A DNA stretch of 64,000 bases. Source: Leptodactylus fallax. Its lineage: Eukaryota > Chordata > Amphibia > Anura > Leptodactylidae. The translations under genes were made by a program, and so were the position numbers. Positions 10,084-20,533 of the stretch are shown one piece after another (the stretch's first letter is position 1; every line of letters starts with the position of its first letter). The notes under the pieces are model-generated. The model was not told the DNA's origin, did no database searches, and saw only the letters and a program-made list of their open reading frames with translations. The DNA lies in NCBI GenBank assembly GCA_947044405.1, contig CAMRHE010000166.1, positions 1,799,501-1,863,500 on the forward strand. The letters are read 5' to 3'.

Positions 10084-11579
10084 GTACCCTCCCTTAAAGG
10101 AGGTGCCTCCGGAACCTCCGGACCGGGCTTTAATGGAAACCTGCGATGAAAGGCTCTGATGCACCACTTAGCAAAAATGTCTGATGACGAAACCCATGAT
10201 CTCTCCTCAGGCCCATAACCTTTCCAATGGACCAGATACTGAATGCGTCCGCGACAGAGCCAGGAATCCTCAATAGAGCGAACCACGAACTGCAGCTCTC
10301 CATTGACCAAGACATGTGGGGGTGGTGAAACTGAATCACTGCCTAAGGATGAAAAATACCTCTTTAGTAAGGACACATGAAAAGCATTGGTTATCCCCAT
10401 AGAGTCAGGTAGGCGCAAACGAACTGAGACAGGGTTAATTATCTCTACAATTTCAAATGGACCAATATATTTGGGACCAAGTTTAAAGCATGGTATTTTT
10501 AGTCTAATATTCCGTGTAGAGAGCCAAACCTTATCTCCCACCTAGAACTTATGGGATTCTGATCGTTTACTGTCAGCAAAGAATTTATCTTTACCCCTAG
10601 CTCTAATTAGATTTTTCTTGACCTCAGACCAGACTGAAGCTAGTTTAGCTGAGAACTCAACCTCCCCTGGGAAATCCGAACTAGCTAATGACAACGGACC
10701 AAAGGACGGATGAAACGCATAATTACAGAAAAAAAGAGAGGTCCCGGTAGATTCCAAAGAACGATTATTTAAAGCAAACTCAGCTAATGGTAAAAATTCT
10801 TTCCATTCAGACTGATCTGAGCTCACAAAGCACCTTAAATATTGTTCCAAACTTTGATTTAACCTTTCAGTCTGACCGTTGGATTGTGGGTGATAAGATG
10901 AAGAAAAAGATAAAGAGATGTTAAGGCGTTTACAAAACGCCCTCCAGAACCGGGAAACGAACTGCACTCCCCTATCTGACACAATATCAGACAGTACCCC
11001 ATGCAGCTGTACAAAATTTTCCACAAATGATCTAGCCAAAAGAGGAGCAGACGGCAATTTGGGTAAAGCCACCAAATGGCACATCTTACTAAACCGATCC
11101 GTGATTACCCAAATTACCGTACATCCTCCAGAAACCGGTAGATCAGTGATGAAATCCATAGAGATGTGCGTCCAAGGCTTCTCAGGAATAGGCAATGGGC
11201 ACAATTTCCCCGCAGGAAATCCTCTAAAGGACTTCAACCTGGCACATACCTCACAGGACTCCACATACCTCGTAGTGTCCCTTCTGACAGATGGCCACCA
11301 AAACGACCTGGAGATTAATTTCAATGTATTACAAATACCAGGGTGATCCGAGAGGACTGAATCATGAGCCTCCTGTAACAATGACAATCGAAGGTTCAAA
11401 GGAACAAAAAGCTTATCATTAGGGGTGTTGGCAGGAGCTTCCGAAATCTCCTTGTGAAGGTCAGTAGAAATCATGGCCACCACCACTCCTTTGGCCAATA
11501 TCTGTGAAGGAACCTCATCACAGGGTGCAGCCTCAAATGACCGGGACAGGGCGTCCGCCACCACATTCTTCGAACCTGG
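10074..11579 (-). pseudogene. Gypsy integrase with chromodomain (two in-frame stops)
   Basis: The segment starts after a TGA (about 11580-11582) and has the end of RNase H (VVADALSRS), the HHCC zinc finger ending CEVCARLK, and the integrase core with ISMDFITDLP, IVSDRGVQFVS and SNGQTERLNQ, giving the D, D and E residues. A TAG at about 10542-10544 interrupts just before GDKVWLS. The C-terminal part has a chromodomain, LVHWKGYGPEERSWV, which in chromoviruses directs integration to marked chromatin. Otherwise the frame is open and of normal length. Confidence 0.92.
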
Positions 11580-12720
11580 TCAGTAGGTGACTAGAAAGTT
11601 GAACCTGGAAAAGAACAAAGACCAACGAGCCTGATGAGAATTTAACGTCTTAGCTGACTGTAGATACATCAAATTCTTATGGTCCGTGAAAACCGTCACT
11701 TTATGCACAGCACCTTCTAAAAAATGTCTCCATTCCTCAAAGGCTAACTTAATCGCCAGCAACTCTCTGTCACCTACATCGTAATTACATTCTGTTTTCG
11801 AAAATTTCTTTGAGAAGAAAGCACAAACCCGCAGGTTATGGCCCTCAGCATCTCCTTGAGACAAAACTGCTCCAACCCCCCACACTAGAGGCATCCACCT
11901 CAACAAAAAATGGAAAGGAGCTGACGGGTTGGACCAAAACAGGTGCCGAAGCAAAGCGTTGCTTAAGCGATTGGAATGCTCTCTCGGCCTCCGGCGGCCA
12001 CTCCGAAATCTTAGCTCCCTTTTTGGTCAAATCTGTCAAAGGCTTAACAATCAACGAAAAATTCTTAATAAATTTACGGTAAAAGTTAGCAAACCCTAGA
12101 AACCTCTGTAACGCTTTGAGGTTCTCAGGTTGAACCCAGTCTAAAATAGCCTTGACCTTGCTTAAATCCATCTTAAACCCGTCCTTTGAAATGACAAACC
12201 CCAAAAAAGAAATCTCCTGGACACAAAAAACACACTTTTCCACTTTAACACTAAGTGAATTCTCTTTTAGAACAGACAAGACGGACCGAAGGTGTTCACA
12301 GTGAGACTCGTAATTAGGAGAAAAGATGAGGATATCATCTAAGTACACAACCAGGAATTGACCAATAAAAGGACGTAATATGTCATTCATAAACTCCTGG
12401 AAAATTGCAGGGGCATTAGTAAGCCCAAAGGGCATAACCAGACTCTTGAAATGACCCAGAGGCGTGTTAAACGCTGTCTTCCACTCGTCTCCCTCCCGTA
12501 CTCTTATCAAATTGTATGCCCCATGGAGATCAAATTTAGAAAACCACTGGGACCCCACCAGTTGATTAAATAAATCGGGAATAAGAGGAAGCGGGTAAGG
12601 ATTACGCACCGTAATTTGGTTCAACTCCCGAAAATCAAGACAAGGACGTAGTCCGCCATCTTTCTTTTTAACGAAAAAAAAACCTGCTGCTAACGGAGAG
12701 TCAGAGGGCCTTATGTGACC
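11580..12720 (-). pseudogene. Gypsy reverse transcriptase and RNase H (frameshifted)
   Basis: RT motifs are LRPCLDFRELN, KFDLHGAYNLIR, MPFGLTNAP and the catalytic VVYLDDILIFS, followed by SFLGFVIS and RFLGFANFYRKFI. A frameshift in a G run near 11870 separates RT from RNase H, which carries [21 protein letters not shown] and ends at a TGA following FNFLVTY. The upstream join to the protease frame also needs a shift near 12730. RT copies the element RNA and RNase H removes it. Confidence 0.92.
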
Positions 12721-13336
12721 CTTCTTCAGACTTTGAGATAAAATCTTTTAAAGCCTCTCTTTCAGGGACAGAAATGTTATATAACCTGCTTTTGGGGTAT
12801 TTACAGCCAGGCACCAGATCAATCCTGCAGTCATACGGTCTATGAGGAGGAAGCTGGTCACTAGAGGTGGGAGAAAATACCTGTGAAAAGTCAGACAGAA
12901 ATGAAGGGACATTAGGTAACACTAAGGCTACAAGATGACTAGGCATACACTCTTTTTTACACTCAAGAGACCATTTGACAATTTCTCCCGTACACCAATC
13001 AACCACAGGATTGTGTTTTTTAAACCAAGGATAACCTAGAACGATGGCCGCAGGCAACGAGTCAAGGACATACAAATCCACACATTCTAGGTGGAACAAA
13101 CCAATCTTCAGCTTAACCCCTACAGAGATAGCTTTAATCCAGCCCAAAGGTCCAGCATCAATACCAGCAATAGGAATGGGTGTCTCCAGAAGGGTTATTT
13201 TTAAGTCTAGATCTGTCGCGCATTTAGAATCAATTAAATTGACCCAAACACCACAATCAAAAAACACCCGTACGGGATGCTCCTTATTCTCAAGGATAAT
13301 TTCAGCTGGGAGGATCATCTTGGAGCCACTGGTCAT
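12701..13336 (-). pseudogene. Gypsy protease and pol N-terminal region
   Basis: An open frame beginning MTSGSKMILPAEI. The retropepsin-like fold is indicated by the active-site segment FFDCGVWVNLID and the later AIVLGYPWFKKHNP. The usual Asp-Ser/Thr-Gly active-site triplet reads Asp-Cys-Gly here, probably a mutation. It lies directly after Gag (stop at 13352) and frameshifts into RT near 12730. Confidence 0.82.
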
Positions 13337-13351
13337 AGCTCGTTAGGTGCT

Positions 13352-14193
13352 TTAGTTTAAAGCCTTCTTAGGACGGGATAGTCCCGGACAATCTCTTACA
13401 AAATGACCCGGGCGCCCACAATAGAAACATTGGCCAGCAGCCAAACGTCTCTTCTTTCTGTCCTCAGACTGAAAAAACTCAGCTGCATGGGCTCTACAGA
13501 AGACTCCGCCCCCTCCCCTGGCGAGTGAGGAGTGTCACTCACTCCCATTTCTACTGCTCTCAGACGTAAACGTCTGTCTACCCGGATAGCTAAACTCATG
13601 GCTTCCTCCAAAGAGGCCGGGGGGAGAAAACTGTAGCATAAGATCTTTTACTCAGTCGGACAACCCGGCACAAAATTGACTCCGAAGAGCCGGATCGTTC
13701 CACTTAGTATCAATGGACCACTTACGAAAGGCTGAACAGTAATCCTCTGCAGAACTCCTCCCTTGAGAGAGGTGACGCAGCTTACTCTCAGCTAAGTGCA
13801 AACGGTCTGGGTCATCGAACAGTAACCCGAGTGCAGAAAAAAAAAAACCTCTACAGACTGCAGTGTGGGGGAATCAGGGGGTAAAGAAAGAGCCCAAACC
13901 TGAGGATCTCCCTGTAGACGGGATATAATAATTCCCACCCGCTGACTTTCATTTCCAGAAGAGATTGGCCTTAGTCTAAAATACAACTTGCAGGCCTCTC
14001 TAAATGAGAAAAACTCAGAGCGCAACCCCGAGAAGCGATCCGGAAGATCCACTCGGGGTTCAAATCCAGACACCCCCTCCCTAAACACCCCGCTCACTTG
14101 CTGTATGTTTTGCTGCTGGACCTGAGTCTGAAGAGAATCGACTTTCAGGGTCAACGCCTGAAGGTGAGCGGTTAACTGCTCCATAGGATCCAT
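13352..14193 (-). pseudogene. Gypsy Gag with CCHC zinc knuckle (frameshifted)
   Basis: The start ATG at 14193 gives MDPMEQLTAHLQALTLKVDSL, an N-terminal coiled-coil start; I chose it because it begins the conserved Gag start, although the frame is open further upstream. The capsid-like part follows (RFSGLRSEFFSFREAC). A frameshift occurs in a T run near 13838-13850, a TGA near 13650 and another shift near 13465. The C-terminus has one CCHC knuckle, CFYCGRPGHFVRDC, which binds RNA, and ends at 13352. Confidence 0.87.
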
Positions 14194-14259
14194 CTGAGGA
14201 AAAGAAGAAGAAAAAAAAAATAAGAGGTAGAGAATCAATAAATGGCCGGCTGGTTATTC

Positions 14260-14781
14260 TGTTATGTTTGTCCCTGAATTGAATGAACAATAAACGAACA
14301 TGCAAAATAAACTGGTTTATTGAAGAAACAAGAAACAAACAAAGGGCAGTCAAAATAACGGAATAAATGAAACAGAGCAGGCAGCAGAAAATAACAATAG
14401 AAATCACCCTGTGATCCGCCCTGACTAATCCTGCCAAACACCAGAGTTTTCCTCTAAAAGAGGACACCTCACAGGAACCTGACTAGAATCCCTGGGAGCT
14501 GACCCTGAAAGAAGTAAAGTAATAAACTAGCAGTCCCCTGCACTGACCCCCAGACAGCAAAACAGAACAAAGTACACTGAAAGAAGCATACAAACCCTGA
14601 ATACTAGGCCCAACAGCACAGGTATGACTGGACACACAAGTATAACCAGCAGAGTGCAAGTGTGAAGCCCAAGTATATATAGCACAAAGGGTGGGGCAGA
14701 GGCACAGGGAAAACCCTCCCTAAGGCAGAAAGTACCGGCAGACAATAATTAACCCCTGCCCGACTGGACAACTACCTAACA
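14260..14781 (-). repeat. Gypsy 5' LTR
   Basis: 522-bp LTR with the same TGTTA...TAACA ends as 9571-10083. It contains a few small insertions relative to its partner (for example near 14430). No clear match to a tRNA was recognised in the sequence just inside it (minus strand, from 14259), so the primer site is unassigned. Confidence 0.92.
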
Positions 14782-14786
14782 CTTTG

Positions 14787-15841
14787 CTTGCAGACGCTTC
14801 ACAGATAAGAGTCCTCCTTCTAGATCAGGAACATACAGTACATCTTTTACTGGTATTGCTAAATTGTTTCCCGCATCATTGGGGCATACAAGGGTTCCAT
14901 TCCCATATCCTTGTGCACATATTTTACTTCCATCTGCAAGGTAAATAGTCTCTTTGTTGTTCAGATCAAGTTTTGTGAAAAAACTTCTATCACTTGTCAT
15001 GTGACTGGTAGCACCAGAGTCAATGCACCAGCCTTGCAATTTATGATTGGCTGTCACTTTATATGTGGCATTCCACTTCCCTTCACTTGAATCAGAAATT
15101 GTGGCTTTCACTTTCTGCTTAGTATAAGAGGGATGCTGCCTCATCTGCTCTGCTTTCCATATAGTGCAGTCTTTCTTTATGTGTCCTTGTCTGTGGCATC
15201 TAAAGCACACTTTGGTTTCCTTCCTGTGTGACCTTGTTTCTTTAGCTTTAAGAACTTTCTTGGAGTGAGTTTCTGTATAATCATGTGTAAACTCCTTTCT
15301 TCGCTGATACTCATCTATGAGCCTGGTCTTTACGAATGTTAGTGTCAGATCTGTCTCAGGCCATGTCTCCAGCGCATTGATCAGTGCAATGTATGTGTCA
15401 GGTAAACTGCATAATAAAATGTCTGTTATATTCTCACCGACTGATCTGAGTTGTGTGATCACTTCCAGCATGGCATTTATATGCTCCTGCACGTCCTGCT
15501 CTCTACTAAGCCTCATTTTGTAGAGTTTCCTCAGCAGAAACAATTTGCTGCTTAGACTGGATCTCTCATGCAGTCTTTTCAGTACATACCACATGCCTTT
15601 CGCTGTATCCTCACTGCGTATGTGAATAAGCTGATCATCTTCTACTAGTAAGCTTATAGTGGACTGCGCCCGTCTGTTTTTCCTGTCCCAGTCCTGATAA
15701 TTATCTTGTGGTCTCTCTGTAGTGATAACTTCCCACAAGTCATTCCCTGGATAATAGCATTTCCACTTTAAACTTCCATAGCTGATAATTGTCATTGTTC
15801 AGCTTGGCCACTGATAGTTTAGGTTCTGAACTACAGGCCAT
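14787..15841 (-). pseudogene. Copia Gag and protease (frameshifted, split by gypsy)
   Basis: The best start is the ATG at 15841 (MACSSEPKLSVAKLN), although a frameshift near 15740 follows. The main frame has a copia Gag (YQDWDRKNRRAQSTI, LWYVLKRLHER-like, LREV-type helices), one CCHC knuckle CFRCHRQGHIKKDC, and the aspartic protease active site CIDSGATSHMTSD. It ends at LLSVKRLQAK, where the gypsy inserted with a CTTTG duplication; the integrase region resumes at 9565. Confidence 0.9.
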
Positions 15842-16018
15842 TCTCCCTCCTTTATATATATGGGAACAGTCTTACTTCTGTACAGAAGATGTCTCTGTGG
15901 AAGCTTCCTTATGTCTATCTCTGCATCTGCCGCACTGTCTTTCGTTCTGGACTTCACTCTGCCTGGGCCGCTTCTGTTTACTGGGGTTTCATTTGATCAC
16001 TGGGGATTCATTTGATCA

Positions 16019-16032
16019 CTGGGCCCATAACC
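16019..16032 (-). promoter_or_regulatory. Copia primer-binding site (internal initiator tRNA-Met)
   Basis: Directly inside the 5' LTR, the minus strand reads GGTTATGGGCCCAG. This is complementary to the anticodon-stem region of eukaryotic initiator tRNA-Met, CTGGGCCCATAACC, not to its 3' end. That fits the half-tRNA priming known for Drosophila copia. Confidence 0.85.
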
Positions 16033-16340
16033 TGTTGCAGAGTGCAATTGCTGGATGTGGCAGAGTCAAAACCAGATAGACAATTGTATATAACAGGAAC
16101 AAAACTTTAGTGAAACATGAGTGCAGTAAGAGAAGATCACCTCACATGGTGAATAACAGATCCAATTCAGCACACACACTAACAAAACAGGATGTGTATA
16201 TCAACCAGCATCTAAAACAACAAAAGTACAGAGTGTCTACAGATAAACATTTAGTAACAGCTACATCTAGTGTCATAAATGTGAACTTCAGTCAATCCAG
16301 CAAATATAGAGACAAAGCTGGCTTTTGTATATCTCCAACA
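16033..16340 (-). repeat. Copia 5' LTR
   Basis: 308 bp bounded by TGTTG...CAACA. Adjacent primer site and Gag orientation identify it as the 5' LTR. The partner 3' LTR is absent from the window. The outer flank cannot be paired to a TSD because the other end is lost. Confidence 0.85.
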
Positions 16341-16861
16341 GTCTCCACCTTTTGACAAATTAAAGACATCTACCTCATGGACCCCGTTGTTTGATGGAGA
16401 ACTGTTGTATTACCATTGACCCTGTTTTAGTGTTGCAGGTTACTGTTAGCATTAATATGTAGTTAGTTCCCCTTTTGGAGCTAAAACAGCTTTCCCTCTT
16501 TTGGGAAGGCTTTCTACAAAATTTTAGAATGTCTGTGAAACTTTTTGCCCATTCATCCAGAAGTTCAGATAATGATATTGCACAACAAACCACCATAACA
16601 GGTATGACATCAGGACTTAGTATATATGTCCTTAGTAATAAAATAATCTCAGGCAGCCTGTCACCAGCTAGCTTTAGCAGTATTTTAGATACTGCTCATA
16701 AGAAGAAATTTTGCACTCTTTGCAGCTCTTTTTTCCTTGTCAAATGCCAAAAAACGAAGGGAATTACATATGCTACCTTTTAAACTTATTTTTAAACTAA
16801 AAGTGTACTGTAAAATTTGGTAAGGAAAAAACAGGTCAAACACCAAAAACCCCAATGACAT
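16341..16861. other. No gene recognised
   Basis: The stretch includes an open frame of about 100 codons at 16475-16783 with no family resemblance. No element ends are visible. Confidence 0.5.
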
Positions 16862-17207
16862 TTAAGGCTGTGTTCACACGTAGTTTTTTGGCAGCGGATT
16901 TTGACGCTGAATCCGCCTCAAAATCCGCCTGAAAAAACTCCTCCCATTCATTTCAATGGGAGGCAGTAGCATTTTTTTTCCCTCTAGCGGCTTTTTTCCG
17001 CTAGCGGAAAAAAAAAGCAACATGACCTATCTTGCCGCAGATTCCACCCGCGGTGTCCGCAGCTCGAGCCGCGCCCATTCATCCGGGCTTAATCAGGAGC
17101 GGTTAGCCGCGACGGAATGCTGATGCATGGCATCGAAATCCCGTCGCGGCTGACCGCGGCGAAACTCCAGGGGCGGAAAATTTTCCGCCGTGTGAACACA
17201 GCCTTAA
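16862..17207. mobile_element. MITE with GGCTGTGTTCACACG ends
   Basis: TTAAGGCTGTGTTCACACG at 16862 and its inverted copy CGTGTGAACACAGCCTTAA ending at 17207 are perfect. The interior is rich in inverted GC-rich motifs (gcggattttgac, tccgcc). TTAA or TAA at both edges would be the target site. No coding capacity in 346 bp. Confidence 0.85.
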
Positions 17208-18047
17208 AAAATGTTTGTAGAATATAAATATCATAAACAGTAATAAGCACAGCTCAGGCTGAATTCACACCTGTGTTGGAGATTCCATTACAGAATCTGA
17301 TTAAAATCGGCGAAGAGAAAAGTCCTGCAAGGACTGAGTGGAAACCTGGCAGACCCAGTAACCCTTAGGAGACACAGACATTTTTCATTTTTGTGTTTTT
17401 GTTTTTTACTCCTTACATTCCAAAAGCCATAACTTTCTCAATTTTCTGTTTACGTAGTCATATGACGGCTTGATTTTTGCATGACAAGTTGTATGTCAAA
17501 GTGGTACCATTTATTATTTTGTACAATGTTCCGGGAAAAAAATTCAGAATGAGGTGGAATTGAGAAAAAAACGCAGTACTGCTGTTTTCTTATGTCTTTT
17601 TTTTTATGACTTCCACTCTGTGGTAAAAATGCTATGTTAGCTTTATTCTGCAGGTCAGTACAATCACAGTGATACCAAATTTATATAGTTTTTTTCATGT
17701 TTTAATAACTTTACAAAAATTCTAAATTTTGAAGAAAAAAAAATTCTTTGAATCACTATATTCTGACCCCTGTAACTTTTTTTATATTTCAGCATACAGA
17801 GCTGTGTAAGGCTTTTTTTGTGGGACGATATGTAGCTTTTATTGATACCATGTTGGGGGACATATGATGTTTTGATCACTTTTTATTCAATTTTATTAGG
17901 GATGTAATTTGTCGAAAAAACGCCAAATCAGCCATTTTGATTTTTTTTTTCCTGCTACGGCGTTTACCGTATGGGACAAATGTTTTTATATTTTAATAGT
18001 TTGGGCATGATCAAACACGGTGCGTGCCTTAAAAAGGAACACGCCGC

Positions 18048-18442
18048 TTGGGTCGTTGCGCGCTCACGCACATCCATTCTCTTGATTTGGCTCATAAACG
18101 GACCCGTTCCCAGAAGGCCTTAACTGAACTCCTTAATTCTAGGGAGGAACTGTGTTCATATCTCGACGAAATGTATCTGCACTCTAGAGACCGCATCAGG
18201 AAACATTATTATGAATTCGCGGATAAGTGCCGCTCCCTTGCTCGTCGCCTTCACCCGAGCGGTAATCTCACGTATATCCCCCGGATGAGGGATGGGTTGG
18301 GTTGCAAGGTCCATAGCCCCATTGATATAGCTGCGGAGTTCTACTCGTTCTACAGTGACCTCTATAACATTTGTGGGCAGTACTCCATTCTCGCCCTAGA
18401 CGCTCTCTGTGATAAGATCCAGGAGTATGTATCTGATACGCC
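18048..18442 (+). pseudogene. L1 ORF2 fragment before the provirus
   Basis: An open frame rich in helix-forming residues (HKRTRSQKALTELLNSREEL, MYLHSRDRIRKHYYEF) followed by IDIAAEFYSFYSDLYN. This is the linker between endonuclease and RT in L1-type ORF2. It is cut at the provirus; the continuation is at 26084. Confidence 0.8.
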
Positions 18443-18888
18443 TGTAAGGGTTAAAACATAATTTGTATTATATTCTATAACGCAGTACAGAAGACACAGG
18501 GTGAAATGTTCTCCATGCAGACTGTATAGTTTACAGATAGAATACAGACTCAGAGTAATATCAACAGTTTTGCTGTTCTCAGGTCGATCTGCCATTCTCA
18601 GGAAAGATAAGGAGAACATTTAGACTAGGTGAAAAGGAAACATCTGGGGTGATGGGAAACTGAACAACTTTGTCTGGTAACGGAACTGGAAAACCCATAT
18701 ATGTACATTGATCACATGACTGTTATGCAACTGAGCTTACCTTTAAAACTGTATTGAACTACGCAATAAAGAAGAAACGGTTCATACACGATACCTGTGT
18801 ACGTCTTGTTTCCCGAGCGCTCGAAACTGGTTATTTATTTAATTAGGCTTACGGTGACATCCATCCCAGGGGGACTTAACCCCCGACA
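18443..18888 (+). repeat. Provirus 5' LTR
   Basis: 446 bp with TG...CA ends. A polyadenylation signal AATAAA is at 18765-18770. It lacks the 8 bp (around 18556) present in the 3' LTR. Confidence 0.95.
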
Positions 18889-18893
18889 GAAAT

Positions 18894-18911
18894 TGGCGCC
18901 CAACGTGGGGC
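18894..18911 (+). promoter_or_regulatory. Provirus primer-binding site (tRNA-Lys type)
   Basis: TGGCGCCCAACGTGGGGC starts five bases after the 5' LTR. This is the sequence complementary to the 3' end of tRNA-Lys(1,2), the primer type best known from spumaviruses and some lentivirus or betaretrovirus relatives. Confidence 0.9.
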
Positions 18912-19475
18912 TCGAGATCCTCTGATGTGCAGCCGATAGAGTGCCGACCCACTCACCGATCGCCTTGAGGACGGGACCAGAGGACCTCAGATAGATAAAA
19001 AACAGTACTGTGTGAGGTAAGACCTTATCTTTCCAATTAGTATATCTGAGCTCCTATGTGTCTATTCTCTGTATCGATGAGTGAGGTAAGCTGCTGCATG
19101 TTTATATGACATCTCGATGCCAATTAAATAGTACGGAAGAACCTAAAAGGGACATGTCACCTGTAAATGATGTGGAAATTGAATTGTTTTCTTTGCTTTT
19201 TGTCTTACCTGTCTACTGATGTTTGCATGTTACCTGTGTTATAAGATACATGAGGCTGCAAAGAATGGGGAAAAGTTCTCTATTCTTAACCCCTAGAGTT
19301 TAGAGTTGCGGACAAGGTTCGAAACTGAGAAGCACTGAGTTGCACAAGTAGTTCATAGAAGACAGAAAGAGTCTGTCTGGGAGTTCTCACTAAGTAGTCA
19401 TAAGTGACCCTCTATTGTCTCAAAAGTTGCCCTAGAGTAGTGAGAAGCTCACTGGCTGATTAGCTACCAGCCAAG

Positions 19476-19706
19476 ATGGGGATGGGACCCTCTAAGATAT
19501 GGTACACCCCATGTGAACTAATAGAGATAGGGGAAGGGAAAGAAGTAGCCACACAGGTAAAGAAAATTCTGAAAAAGGCAGGAATACACCAGACTGGGTT
19601 AGTAGACAGTAGATTTTGGGATCAGTGGAGATTAGATCATGCGGGATTGATTCAGGACAATAAGTTGCAAAGAGGCATATATGGAAGGAAGGAAGCAATA
19701 GAATAG
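19476..19706 (+). pseudogene. Provirus Gag N-terminal remnant
   Basis: ATG at 19476 opens a 76-codon frame beginning MGMGPSK. A glycine at position 2 would allow myristoylation as in retroviral matrix proteins. The frame ends at TAG after REAIE-like residues and no capsid or nucleocapsid motif follows, so most of Gag has been lost. The assignment rests mainly on its location and start. Confidence 0.5.
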
Positions 19707-19930
19707 GATAAGGGGATGATAGTTCAGGAAATACTGAATCACCCCCACCTAACTCCGAGAATCAGGCTTGAAGGGAGACATCACCCTTCTCAGTATTATT
19801 GTTTAATATAACCCATCTTATCTCCCAGTTCTGTATGAAATATTACTTACTTTAACAAAATACTCAGAGAATCTGATATAGTGCAAAGAGAAAAACTGTA
19901 CACCATCGGTATGATGTTTATTGGATTATG

Positions 19931-19958
19931 TATTATATATATATATATATATATATAT
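19931..19958. repeat. (AT)n microsatellite
   Basis: An uninterrupted run of alternating TA in the provirus interior. Confidence 0.9.
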
Positions 19959-20533
19959 GTCAACCTGTATTTGTAATATTCATTCTGTTCATATCAATGC
20001 CAGGATTCAACTTTTATGCTTTTTGTAAAATTAAATCCGCTTTCAGGAAATGTCCCCTAAAAAGAAGAAACTAGGATATTGTGATGTTCCACAGGGGTTC
20101 AACTTTTGGTTGGAATCCAGTGAAGAAAATTCTAAAGTCTGTGGGGTTTGGGAAATATTTGAAAATTGTACAAAAATAGTAATATGTAATTTTGGTGTCA
20201 GTATTAACTGCTATCTGCTTGAATTGTATTCCTGTATTCTGTTGTAGCGCTCTGCAGATGTTCTGCAGGGAATAACCAAAACATTAATTGACTGCCAAGT
20301 AGCTCCAAGGACGTTGTATCTGATGTGATGGGCACGCAGAAAATCACAAGCTGAACATGATACTGTGTTACCCAGTAATGTTACATGTCAATTATTACAA
20401 AGTGAAACTTGGCTTTGGGCCTCCGGGGTCCGCAGCCTGTGTATGATGACTATTTATGCCCAAAGGGAAAATATTTTGATAAAAGTGTTAGCCTAAGGTT
20501 AAATGGAAAAGTAAGGTACAATGACAATATATA

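Larger units (their letters stand above)
9571..14781 (-). mobile_element. Ty3/gypsy chromovirus, complete LTR to LTR
   Basis: A 5211-bp element with LTRs at 9571-10083 and 14260-14781 and target duplication CTTTG at 9566-9570 and 14782-14786. Gene order on the minus strand is Gag, protease, RT, RNase H, integrase, chromodomain; RT before integrase is gypsy order and the chromodomain makes it a chromovirus. The LTRs differ by roughly ten substitutions and several small indels, so it is older than the provirus at 18443. It lies in the copia protease-integrase interval. Stops and frameshifts inactivate it. Confidence 0.95.
4991..16340 (-). mobile_element. Ty1/copia retrotransposon, 3'-truncated and interrupted
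   Basis: Minus-strand order: 5' LTR (16033-16340), primer site, Gag, protease, integrase, reverse transcriptase, RNase H. Integrase before RT is diagnostic of copia. The 3' part of RNase H and the 3' LTR are missing, the break being at the MITE boundary near 4990. Three later insertions split it: Tc1 at 5884-7531 (TA TSD), a palindromic MITE at 8169-8587 and a gypsy element at 9571-14781 (CTTTG TSD). Without them about 4.06 kb of copia sequence remains. Several frameshifts make it non-functional. Confidence 0.93.

Noticed and set aside
16475..16783. 102-codon open frame upstream of the copia LTR
   Set aside because: No family resemblance, no element context, and composition like the surrounding AT-rich DNA.
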